NCBI GenBank assembly: GCA_937872715.1
Contig: CALMTJ010000297.1
Location: 4,662 to 20,817, forward strand
Origin: an uncultured Methylobacteriaceae bacterium
Lineage (GTDB): Bacteria; Pseudomonadota; Alphaproteobacteria; Rhizobiales; Beijerinckiaceae
DNA: 16,156 nucleotides
Direction: 5' to 3'
The position numbers and the translations under genes are program-made. Of the stretch, positions 1 to 5,991 are shown in pieces (position 1 is the first letter of the stretch; every line of letters starts with the position of its first letter). The notes beneath the pieces were generated by a model. The model was given only the letters and a program-made list of their open reading frames with translations. It was not told the origin of the DNA and did no database searches.

Positions 1-73
1 GGTCCCCTCATCCGTCGTCGCTACGCGCCGACACCTTCTCCCGCAAGGGGATAAGGCCGCGCGTCAAGCGCCA
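1..73. repeat. Palindromic intergenic repeat (REP-like), partial at window edge
   Basis: The left edge holds two adjacent imperfect hairpins. The clearer one is CCTTCTCCC (34-42), a GCAA loop, then GGGGATAAGG (47-56), with one mismatch in the stem. The other pairs GTCGTCGC (about 14-21) with GCGCCGAC, one mismatch. The pattern of a CCCTCATCC lead followed by a CCTTCTCCC-GCAAGGGG hairpin matches a type of dispersed intergenic palindrome I know from Rhizobiales genomes. It probably lies downstream of a gene outside the window and may help terminate or stabilise its transcript. Copy number in the genome cannot be seen here. Confidence 0.5.
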
Positions 74-109
74 GTGCTATGCTGCCCGGCCCGGAACAGA
101 GGCGCGGTC

Positions 110-601
110 ATGCCTGACGTGTCGGATCTGTATGAGCGCGATTTCGTCCGGTGGTCGGAGGAGCAGGCCTCCGCCCTCCGGGCTGCGGCCTTGTCCGGCA
201 CCAACCTGCCGCTCGACTGGGAGAACATCGCGGAGGAGATCGACAGCTTAGGCAAGTCTCTCAAGTCGGAACTCCGCAACCGCATGGCGACGATCATCGA
301 GCACCTGCTGAAACTCCAGGTCTCGCCGGGAACCGATCCGCGCGCGGGATGGATCGAGACGGTGCGTCGCGAGCGCCTCTCGATCGAGGAGTTGATCTCT
401 GAAAATCCCAGCCTGCGCGCGACGCTCGCCGACAGCATGTCCTCCGCTGACGGGAAGGCCCGCAAGCTCCTGGAAATCGGCTTGGATCGATATGGAGAAT
501 GGTCTCCGACAATGCGGCGGGCTGTGTCCGCCATCCATATGTCGGAAAACCAAGTTCTCGGGCCGTGGCTGCCGCAATCGAAAACGGGGCACGAGCAGTG
601 A
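110..601 (+). CDS. DUF29 family protein
   Basis: The product is 163 residues and is recognised as DUF29 by the start LYERDFVRWSEEQ, the block LDWENIAEEIDSLGKS, and the middle helix EHLLKLQVSPG followed by a W..T.RRER pattern. DUF29 proteins are small, helical, soluble proteins of unknown function, often multicopy in cyanobacteria and alphaproteobacteria; no catalytic motif is visible. I chose ATG 110, which places the family's LYE.DF motif close to the N-terminus; an in-frame GTG at 74 would add twelve residues that look unrelated. The stop codon overlaps the GTG start of livG by four bases (598-601), implying translational coupling. The gene looks less GC-rich than its neighbours, especially its last third, so it may be a later arrival. 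Its role next to an ABC ATPase is unknown. Confidence 0.85.
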   Translation: MPDVSDLYERDFVRWSEEQASALRAAALSGTNLPLDWENIAEEIDSLGKSLKSELRNRMATIIEHLLKLQVSPGTDPRAGWIETVRRERLSIEELISENPSLRATLADSMSSADGKARKLLEIGLDRYGEWSPTMRRAVSAIHMSENQVLGPWLPQSKTGHEQ

Positions 602-1329
602 CCCCTCCCCTCCTCGACATCCGCTCCGTCACGCGCCGCTTCGGCGGGCTCGTGGCCGTGAACGATGTGTCGCTGACCGTCGGGCGAGGCGAGATCGTCG
701 GGCTCATCGGGCCGAACGGGGCCGGCAAGTCGACGCTGTTCGGCCTGATCGCGGGCGCGCTCGCGCCGACCTCCGGCACGATCCTGTTCGAGGGGCAGGA
801 CGTGAGCCGGCTTCCGGCGCCCGAGCGCTGCCGGCGCGGCATCGGCCGCACCTTCCAGGTGGTGAAGAGCTTCGATTCCATGAGCGTGGTCGACAACGTC
901 ATCGTCGGCTCGCTCGTCCGCCACCGCCACCTCGCGGAGGCCCGGGCGAAGGCCTACGAGGTGCTGGATTTCGCCGGCCTGGCTGGCCGGGCCGGCGCGG
1001 CCGCGGGCGACCTGACGCCTCCGGAGAAGCGCCGGCTCGAGGTCGCCCGCGCGCTCGCGACCGAGCCGAAGCTCCTCCTTCTCGACGAGGTGATGACCGG
1101 CCTCACCCCGACGGAGGCGCAAAAGGGTGTCGAGCTCGTCCGCCGCGTGCGGGAGACGGGCGTGACCGTCCTCATGGTCGAGCACGTGATGGAGATCGTC
1201 ATGCCGCTCGTCGACCGGGCCTTCGTGATGCATCTCGGGCGCGAGCTCGCCCCTGGCAGCCCGAAGGAGGTTGCGGCCGCCCAGGGCGTGATCGCGGCCT
1301 ATCTCGGAGAGCGCCGCCGTGCTGCTTGA
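598..1329 (+). CDS. livG: Branched-chain amino-acid-type ABC transporter ATPase (LivG)
   Basis: This 243-residue cytoplasmic nucleotide-binding subunit belongs to the LivG branch of HAAT importers, which drive uptake of branched-chain amino acids or related solutes. Visible motifs are Walker A GPNGAGKST (38-46), the Q-loop in GRTFQVV (Q88), Walker B LLLLDE (159-164) and the H-loop VEHVM (H196). The ABC signature is divergent: LTPPEKRRLEVARAL stands where LSGGQ or LSYGQ would be expected. GTG 598 is chosen because family similarity begins at PPLLDIRSVTRRFGG and because this start overlaps the DUF29 stop as GTGA; in-frame codons further upstream lie inside the DUF29 gene. livF follows with an 11-bp overlap. 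No LivH, LivM or LivK gene is in the window, so partners lie upstream of position 1 or elsewhere. The exact substrate cannot be told. Confidence 0.9.
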   Translation: MTPPLLDIRSVTRRFGGLVAVNDVSLTVGRGEIVGLIGPNGAGKSTLFGLIAGALAPTSGTILFEGQDVSRLPAPERCRRGIGRTFQVVKSFDSMSVVDNVIVGSLVRHRHLAEARAKAYEVLDFAGLAGRAGAAAGDLTPPEKRRLEVARALATEPKLLLLDEVMTGLTPTEAQKGVELVRRVRETGVTVLMVEHVMEIVMPLVDRAFVMHLGRELAPGSPKEVAAAQGVIAAYLGERRRAA

Positions 1330-2044
1330 GGCCCCGCCTCTGCTCGAGGTGCGGGACCTCACGACCGCCTACCAGGGCCTGGTCGCGATCTCCGGGATCT
1401 CGCTCGACGTCGCGGAAGGTGAGATCGTCGCCGTGGCGGGCGCCAACGGGGCCGGGAAATCGACGCTGCTGAAGACGATCGCCGGATCGGAGCGGCCGCG
1501 ATCCGGGACGGTGAAGCTCGACGGCCGCAACATCGGCGGGACGGCCGGACACCTCATCACCGCGGCCGGCATCGCCTACGTGCCGGAGAACCGGCGCCTC
1601 TTCCCCCGCCTGTCGGTCGCGGACAACCTGCGGCTCGGCTCCTACCTGTTCCGCGGCAAACCCGACCGCGAAGAGCCGCTGGAGCGCGTCTTCCGGCTCT
1701 TCCCGCGCCTGAACGAGCGTCTGTCCCAACGGGCCGAGACCCTGTCCGGCGGCGAGCAGCAGATGCTCGCGATCTCCCGCGCGCTGATGACGCGGCCCCG
1801 TCTCCTCATGCTGGACGAGCCCTCGCAGGGCATCGCGCCGAAGCTCGTGGACGAGATCTTCGACGCGGTGATCGCCATCCGGGCGGCCGGCACGACCGTG
1901 CTGATCGTCGAGCAGCGCCTGTCGGAGGTCCTGGCCATCGCCGACCGGGGCTACGTGCTCCAGACGGGACGTGTCGTCATCCAGGGGAGCGCGAAGGACA
2001 TCCTCGACCACACGGACGTGCGCAAGGCCTATCTCGGGGTGTAA
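1319..2044 (+). CDS. livF: Branched-chain amino-acid-type ABC transporter ATPase (LivF)
   Basis: This 241-residue protein is the second ATPase of the HAAT importer and would pair with LivG at the inner face of the membrane. Walker A is GANGAGKS (41-48), the signature is the intact LSGGEQQM (142-149), Walker B is LLMLDEP (162-168), and VEQR (198-201) stands at the H-loop position, with Gln in place of His as is usual for LivF. PENRRLFPRLSV and the short C-terminus ending in AYLGV are also typical. The start GTG 1319 lies inside the end of livG, 7 nt after a good ribosome site GGAGAG (1306-1311), so the two ATPases should be made together. The gene ends 31 bp before a large palindromic repeat, which probably closes the transcript. 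Confidence 0.93.
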   Translation: MLLEAPPLLEVRDLTTAYQGLVAISGISLDVAEGEIVAVAGANGAGKSTLLKTIAGSERPRSGTVKLDGRNIGGTAGHLITAAGIAYVPENRRLFPRLSVADNLRLGSYLFRGKPDREEPLERVFRLFPRLNERLSQRAETLSGGEQQMLAISRALMTRPRLLMLDEPSQGIAPKLVDEIFDAVIAIRAAGTTVLIVEQRLSEVLAIADRGYVLQTGRVVIQGSAKDILDHTDVRKAYLGV

Positions 2045-2074
2045 GACTTCCCCTTCGATTTCTGGTGATCAACC

Positions 2075-2173
2075 CCCTCATGCTGAGGTGCCCCGCTAAG
2101 CGGGGCCTCGAAGGACGCACGAGGGTCTTCCGTGCTTCGAGGCTCGCCTCCGGCGAGCACCTCAGCATGAGGG
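2075..2173. repeat. Nested cruciform intergenic repeat between convergent genes
   Basis: This 99-bp element has perfect 17-bp outer arms, CCCTCATGCTGAGGTGC at 2075-2091 and its exact reverse complement at 2157-2173. Inside are a hairpin CCCCGCT-A-AGCGGGG (2091-2105), a pair GCCTCGAAG (2105-2113) with CTTCGAGGC (2135-2143), and a hairpin GCTCGCC-TCC-GGCGAGC (2142-2158). As RNA or extruded DNA it would fold like a cloverleaf. Similar CCTCATGCTGAGG...CCTCAGCATGAGG elements are familiar as dispersed repeats in Rhizobiales. It lies between livF (+) and the amino-acid ATPase gene (-), which converge on it, so it is well placed to act as a bidirectional terminator. It encodes no protein. Confidence 0.85.
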
Positions 2174-2210
2174 CGGGAGGAATCGGCCGGCCATGGACGC
2201 GCTTCCGGCC

Positions 2211-2975
2211 TCACCTGTGCGTCTGAACGAAGCGTCCGAAACGCTCCGTCGGGGGCGCTCCGAACATCTCGGCCGGCGGGCCGGAGCAATCGACCCGGCC
2301 GCCGTCCAGGAACACGACCCGGCTCGACACGTCGCGGGCGAAGCCCATCTCGTGGGTCACGACCAGCATGGTCCGGCCCTCGTCCGCGAGCTGGCGCATG
2401 ACCCGCAGCACCTCGCCGACGAGTTCCGGATCGAGCGCCGAGGTCGGCTCGTCGAACAGCATCACCTCCGGCTTCTGCGCGAGGGCCCGAGCGATGGCGG
2501 CCCGCTGCTGCTGCCCGCCGGAGAGGTGGGCCGGGTAGTGGTCGCGCTTGTCCGCGATGCCGACCTTCGCGAGCAGCGCCTCCGCCTCGGCGACGCATTC
2601 AGCCCGCGGCCGCTTCTGCACGTGGACCGGGGCTTCGATCACGTTCTGCAGCACCGTCATGTGGCTCCACAGGTTGAAGGACTGGAACACCATGGCGATG
2701 CGCTGCCGGAGGCGCTGCACCTGGCGACGGTCGGCCGGCTCCGGCCCGCGTCGGCCCTGCTTGAAGGCGATCGCCTCGCCGCCTAGCGCGATGCGGCCGT
2801 CGTCCGGGACCTCGAGGAGGTTGAGGCAGCGCAGGAAGGTCGACTTGCCGGAGCCGGAGGCGCCCAGGATCGAGATCACCTCGCCGGCTCCGGCATCGAG
2901 CGAGATGCCCTTCAGGACCTCCAGATGGCCGAAGCGCTTCCTGATCGCGCCGGCGGACAGGACGGGTTCAGGCAT
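2211..2975 (-). CDS. Polar amino-acid ABC transporter ATPase (HisP/OccP-like)
   Basis: This 254-residue ATPase powers a PAAT-family importer for polar, probably basic, amino acids or opines. Motifs are Walker A GASGSGKST (38-46), Q-loop in VFQSFNLW (Q98), signature LSGGQQQR (151-158), Walker B LFDEP (173-177), the D-loop SALDPE and the switch His in VTHEMGFA (H208). An insert of about 20 residues (FKQGRRGPEP and following) before the Q-loop is typical of HisP-type ATPases. The C-terminal FGRFVQTHR resembles the FL..I end common in the family. ATG 2975 overlaps the end of the preceding permease gene by 8 bp and has a GAGG ribosome site 6 nt upstream. It is the last gene of the four-gene operon that starts with the binding protein at 5280. 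Substrate specificity is set by that binding protein, not by this subunit. Confidence 0.94.
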   Translation of the reverse strand: MPEPVLSAGAIRKRFGHLEVLKGISLDAGAGEVISILGASGSGKSTFLRCLNLLEVPDDGRIALGGEAIAFKQGRRGPEPADRRQVQRLRQRIAMVFQSFNLWSHMTVLQNVIEAPVHVQKRPRAECVAEAEALLAKVGIADKRDHYPAHLSGGQQQRAAIARALAQKPEVMLFDEPTSALDPELVGEVLRVMRQLADEGRTMLVVTHEMGFARDVSSRVVFLDGGRVDCSGPPAEMFGAPPTERFGRFVQTHR

Positions 2976-3693
2976 GGGCGGCCTCGAGCGCCGCCGGCTC
3001 GCGCGGGCGGGCGCGCAGATGCGGCGAGAGCCACCATTCGAGCGCCCACACAGCCCGGGTGATCGCGACGTTGACCAGGAGGTAGATCGAGCCCGCGCAG
3101 ACGAAGATCTCGACCGCCCGGAAGGTCTGCGAGATCAGCTTCTGGGCGATGAAGGTCACCTCCATGAGTGTGATGATGGAGGCGAGCGAGGTGGCCTTCA
3201 CCATGGAGATGATCTCGTTCGAATAGGCCGGCAGCGCCTGCCGGAGCGCGATCGGGCCGATGATCCGGCGGGCGGCCGTGAGCCGGCCCATGCCGCAGGC
3301 GCGCGCCGCCTCGATCTGCCCGGCCGGCACGGACCCGATCGCACCCCGGATGATCTCGCCCGAATAGGCGGCCGTGTTGAGGGACAGCGCGAGGAGCGCG
3401 CACCAATAGGCGTCCCGGAAGAAGGGCCAGAGCCCCCATTCCTGGAGGAAGGGCCGGAACTGGCCGAGCCCGTAATAGATGAGGAAGACCTGCACGAGCA
3501 GCGGCGTGCCCCGGAAGGCGAACACGAAGGCCTGTGCCGGGCCGGACAGGAGGCGGCTCCCCGAGACCCGCATCGCCGCGACCGCCAGCGCCAGGACGAA
3601 GCCGCAGGATACTGCGCCGGAGGCGAGCTTGAGGGTGAGCGGCAGCCCGGACAGGAGGGTGAGCCAAGTCGAGCCGAGGAAGGCGAAGTCCAT
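2968..3693 (-). CDS. Polar amino-acid ABC transporter permease (HisM-like)
   Basis: This 241-residue inner-membrane permease of the PAAT family has about five membrane helices and starts MDFAFLGSTWLTLLSGLPLT. The FRGTPLLVQVFLIYYG block and the cytoplasmic coupling loop GQIEAARACGMG (the EAA motif that docks onto the ATPase) are diagnostic, as is YSNEIISMVKATSLAS. The start ATG 3693 shares one base with the stop of the upstream permease (TGATG), and its own stop overlaps the ATPase start by 8 bp, so translation is tightly coupled. Only the GGGG in GCGGGGCTG precedes the start, so the ribosome site is weak and reinitiation is likely. The same reading frame stays open far upstream (to about 4365) but that extension is antisense-like filler without similarity, so the ATG fits best. 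Confidence 0.93.
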   Translation of the reverse strand: MDFAFLGSTWLTLLSGLPLTLKLASGAVSCGFVLALAVAAMRVSGSRLLSGPAQAFVFAFRGTPLLVQVFLIYYGLGQFRPFLQEWGLWPFFRDAYWCALLALSLNTAAYSGEIIRGAIGSVPAGQIEAARACGMGRLTAARRIIGPIALRQALPAYSNEIISMVKATSLASIITLMEVTFIAQKLISQTFRAVEIFVCAGSIYLLVNVAITRAVWALEWWLSPHLRARPREPAALEAAHA

Positions 3694-4403
3694 CAGCCCC
3701 GCCTGACGCCCCGCAGCGTGCGGAGCTCCAACCGGCCGAAGCCGTAGGTCGAGACGGTGGTGACCGCGAGGTAGAGGGCGGCCGCCGCGAGGTAGAACGG
3801 GAAGGGCTCGCGGGTCGATCCGGCGGCGATCTGGGATTGGCGGAGGATCTCGACGAGCCCCGTCACGGAGACGAGCGCCGATTCCTTCAGCACGAGCTGC
3901 CACACGTTGCCGAGCCCGGGCACGCCGTAGCGCAGGACGAGGGGAGCGACGACCCGCCGGAACATCAGCGGGGTGGACATGCCGACCGCCCGGGCGGCTT
4001 CCATCTGCCCGCGATGCACGGCCAGGTAGGCCCCGCGATAGACCTCGGCCTGGTAGGCGCCCGACACGAGACCCAGCGCCAGGGCGCCCGTCGCCAGCGC
4101 CGGGACGCCGACGAATCCCGTCGCCCCGAAAGCCTGGGCCAGGGCCGTCAGGGCCGCGCTGCCGCCGAAATAGAACAGGTAGATGACCAGGAGGTCCGGG
4201 ATGCCCCGGAGCAGGGTCGTGTAGCCGTCGGCCAGCCAGCGCAGCGGCGCGCTTCCGGCGATCCTGGCCCAGGCGGCCAGCCCTCCGAACACCGCCCCGG
4301 CCGCGAATCCCAGCAAAGCGACCAGCACCGTGGTGGCGGCCGCCCGCAGGAGGGCGGCGCCCCATCCGGCCGGGCCGAAGCCGAGAAGCTCGACGGCGTG
4401 CAC
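3693..4403 (-). CDS. Polar amino-acid ABC transporter permease (HisQ-like)
   Basis: This 236-residue integral membrane protein is the partner permease of the heterodimeric PAAT importer. It shows TTLLRGIPDLLVIYLFYFGG, a periplasmic QAEVYRGAYLAV segment and the coupling loop GQMEAARAVGMS, followed by GNVWQLVLKESALVSV, all standard for HisQ/ArtQ proteins. The start is GTG 4403 (MHAVELLGFG), 37 bp after the binding-protein stop; no ATG fits. A short perfect palindrome CCCGTC-C-GACGGG (4406-4418) lies immediately ahead of the start codon and covers the ribosome entry region, so this junction may lower permease output relative to binding protein. The gene ends overlapping the next permease by one base. 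Confidence 0.92.
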   Translation of the reverse strand: MHAVELLGFGPAGWGAALLRAAATTVLVALLGFAAGAVFGGLAAWARIAGSAPLRWLADGYTTLLRGIPDLLVIYLFYFGGSAALTALAQAFGATGFVGVPALATGALALGLVSGAYQAEVYRGAYLAVHRGQMEAARAVGMSTPLMFRRVVAPLVLRYGVPGLGNVWQLVLKESALVSVTGLVEILRQSQIAAGSTREPFPFYLAAAALYLAVTTVSTYGFGRLELRTLRGVRRG

Positions 4404-4405
4404 GG

Positions 4406-4418
4406 CCCGTCCGACGGG
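4406..4418 (-). promoter_or_regulatory. Hairpin at the binding-protein/permease junction
   Basis: CCCGTC, one base, GACGGG forms a perfect palindrome that ends 2 bp before the permease GTG (4403-4401). It lies in the only intercistronic gap of the operon (4404-4440). Hairpins placed after the binding-protein cistron commonly stabilise its mRNA or slow expression of membrane subunits in importer operons. Here it could also hide the ribosome site. With so short a loop the stem would be about five pairs. A regulatory role is inference. Confidence 0.35.
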
Positions 4419-4440
4419 GCGGCGCGAGCCGTTGAAGCGG

Positions 4441-5280
4441 TCAGCCCTGCGGGACGTTGTCGGCCTTGAACCACTTCATCGACAGCGTCTTCAGCGTGCC
4501 GTCCGCCTTCACGGCCGCGATGGCGTCGTCGAAGCTCTTCTTCAGCTCCGGCTCGTTCTTGCGCATCCCGACGCCGACGCCGACGCCGAACACGTCGCCC
4601 ACGAATTTCGGCCCGACGAGCCCGTAATCCTTGAAGTCGGGCTTCTCGAAGGTGGCCCGCTCGGCCGCGTTGGAGGCGAAGATCGCGTCGATCCGGCCCG
4701 CCAGGAGATCGAGATCGTGCTGCTCGGTCGTCTTGTATTCGCGGATGTCGAGCGTGTCCTTGAAGTACTTGTCCATGAAGTTGGCGTGGATGGTCGAGCC
4801 CTGGACTCCCACCGTCTTGCCCTTGAGGGTCGGCTTCATCGATTCGACGAGCTTCTTCGTCGCGGCCTCGTCGGCACCGAGGTCGAACCGTGCGATGTCG
4901 GGCAGCTTGGCGAGCGGGCTGTCCTTGGCGGCCCCGAACCCGTTCGTCTCCCGCACGTAGGGCGCGGAGAACTCGATGACCTCCCGGCGCTTCGCCGTGA
5001 TGTTCATCCCGGCCATGATGGCGTCGTACTTGCCGGCCTGGAGAGCCGGGATGATGCCGTCCCAATCCTGCTGGACGATCTCGCACTTCGCCTTCATGCG
5101 GGCGCAGAGCTCGTTCGCGAGGTCGATCTCGAACCCGTCGAGCTTCCCGCCCGCCGCGGTGAAGTTGTAGGGCGCGTAGGCGCCTTCCGTGGCGATCCGC
5201 ACCGTGCGTGTCTGGGCCGACGCGCCGCCCGCCGCGGCGAGCCCCGCGATCACAAACGCGAACCCGGCCAAACCCTTCAT
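4441..5280 (-). CDS. Polar amino-acid ABC transporter periplasmic binding protein
   Basis: This 279-residue protein is a type II (SBP_bac_3) solute-binding protein of the lysine/arginine/ornithine, histidine or opine group. It has a Sec signal peptide with a hydrophobic core (residues 5-19) and a probable cleavage after ASA (A22). Hallmarks are VRIATEGAYAPYNF, GFEIDLANELCARM, DWDGIIPALQAGKYDAIMAGM with ITAKRREVIEFSAPY, and VGVQGSTIHANF. The Y.P(Y/F)NF block and the Arg in TAKRR are ligand-pocket elements in this family. The start ATG 5280 has AGGGAG about 8 nt upstream. It heads the operon with the two permeases and the ATPase, and delivers its substrate to them. Sequence alone does not tell arginine/ornithine from histidine or an opine. 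Confidence 0.94.
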   Translation of the reverse strand: MKGLAGFAFVIAGLAAAGGASAQTRTVRIATEGAYAPYNFTAAGGKLDGFEIDLANELCARMKAKCEIVQQDWDGIIPALQAGKYDAIMAGMNITAKRREVIEFSAPYVRETNGFGAAKDSPLAKLPDIARFDLGADEAATKKLVESMKPTLKGKTVGVQGSTIHANFMDKYFKDTLDIREYKTTEQHDLDLLAGRIDAIFASNAAERATFEKPDFKDYGLVGPKFVGDVFGVGVGVGMRKNEPELKKSFDDAIAAVKADGTLKTLSMKWFKADNVPQG

Positions 5281-5366
5281 GACGACGCTCCCTGACGGGC
5301 GGCCACGGGTGTCGGGCCGCTCGCGGGAGAGCTTAGTGCGAATTCCGTTCCAGGTGGAAGGCGCCG

Positions 5367-5720
5367 TCAGGTCTTGTCGGTCCTGGACAGGCTCTTCAGC
5401 TCCGCGACCTGCTTCTCCATCGCGGCCGCCTGGCTCCGGACGAAATCGGCCTGCAGCTCCACCGCGCCCTTGAGGTCGGCCGTCCGGACCAGCTTCTGGG
5501 CGAAGTCGAAGATCGCGCCGATATTCTCCTGGGCGTAGCCGAACCCCTTGGCGACCGCCTGCCCCTCCGGCGTGTCGGCCGTCTTGGTGTTGGTCTGGAT
5601 CACCTCGGCGGTCTTGCGGGCGGCGTCCAGGAGGGTGCCGATCGCGCCCCGCGCCTGCTCGACGCTCTTGTCGGCGAAGTCCCGCACCTTGGACGGGATC
5701 TCGGGATTGTCCGTGCTCAT
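5367..5720 (-). CDS. Phasin family protein
   Basis: This 117-residue, helical, Ala/Gln/Lys-rich protein belongs to the phasin family (Phasin_2-like), whose members coat polyhydroxyalkanoate granules. Recognisable parts are IPSKVRDFADKSVEQARGA at the N-terminus, FDFAQKLVRTADLKGAVELQ in the middle, and the Q.EFVR-like block QADFVRSQAAAMEKQVAEL. It has no signal peptide or membrane segment. I chose ATG 5720, with GAGGA 7 nt upstream; the TTG immediately before it is the alternative. The importer operon begins 86 bp downstream on the same strand, but the gap and the importer's own ribosome site suggest separate control. No PHA synthase or depolymerase gene is in the window, so the granule role rests on family knowledge only. 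Confidence 0.85.
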   Translation of the reverse strand: MSTDNPEIPSKVRDFADKSVEQARGAIGTLLDAARKTAEVIQTNTKTADTPEGQAVAKGFGYAQENIGAIFDFAQKLVRTADLKGAVELQADFVRSQAAAMEKQVAELKSLSRTDKT

Positions 5721-5991
5721 CAATCTGTCCTCGCGGCGGGCGGCGCGAGCCGGATCGCTCGGCCCGTGAGGTTTGCGTCAAGGAAGGGGCGGGCGTCAAC
5801 AAACGGGCCGGGCGACGCCGCCGCGACCTGGCCGCCGCACGTCTCCGTGACCGCGGCGATGCCCGTCCAACGCGATTGCGCCACAATGTTCCGGCTAAGC
5901 GGCCTCGATCGTGCTTCCCGGCACCCGGACTGGTCCTGCTCCGGCCAGCGCGGTCGATCTCCCTTCCGGACGCGAACATCCAAGTGACCGC
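5721..5991. other. Divergent intergenic region, phasin / ubiB-like gene
   Basis: This 271-bp gap is the longest non-coding stretch in the window. It must hold promoters for the leftward phasin gene and the rightward UbiB-like gene. On the minus strand there are two TTGACG hexamers (5781-5776 and 5799-5794), 18 bp apart, which resemble alphaproteobacterial -35 boxes. The best -10 candidate for the distal one is a poor GCAAAC, so I do not call a promoter. No operator palindrome, riboswitch or convincing small reading frame is seen. Confidence 0.3.

Noticed and set aside
492..1472. 981-bp open frame on the plus strand overlapping livG in another frame
   Set aside because: The translation is Arg/Pro-rich shadow sequence; livG in the neighbouring frame carries all ABC ATPase motifs.
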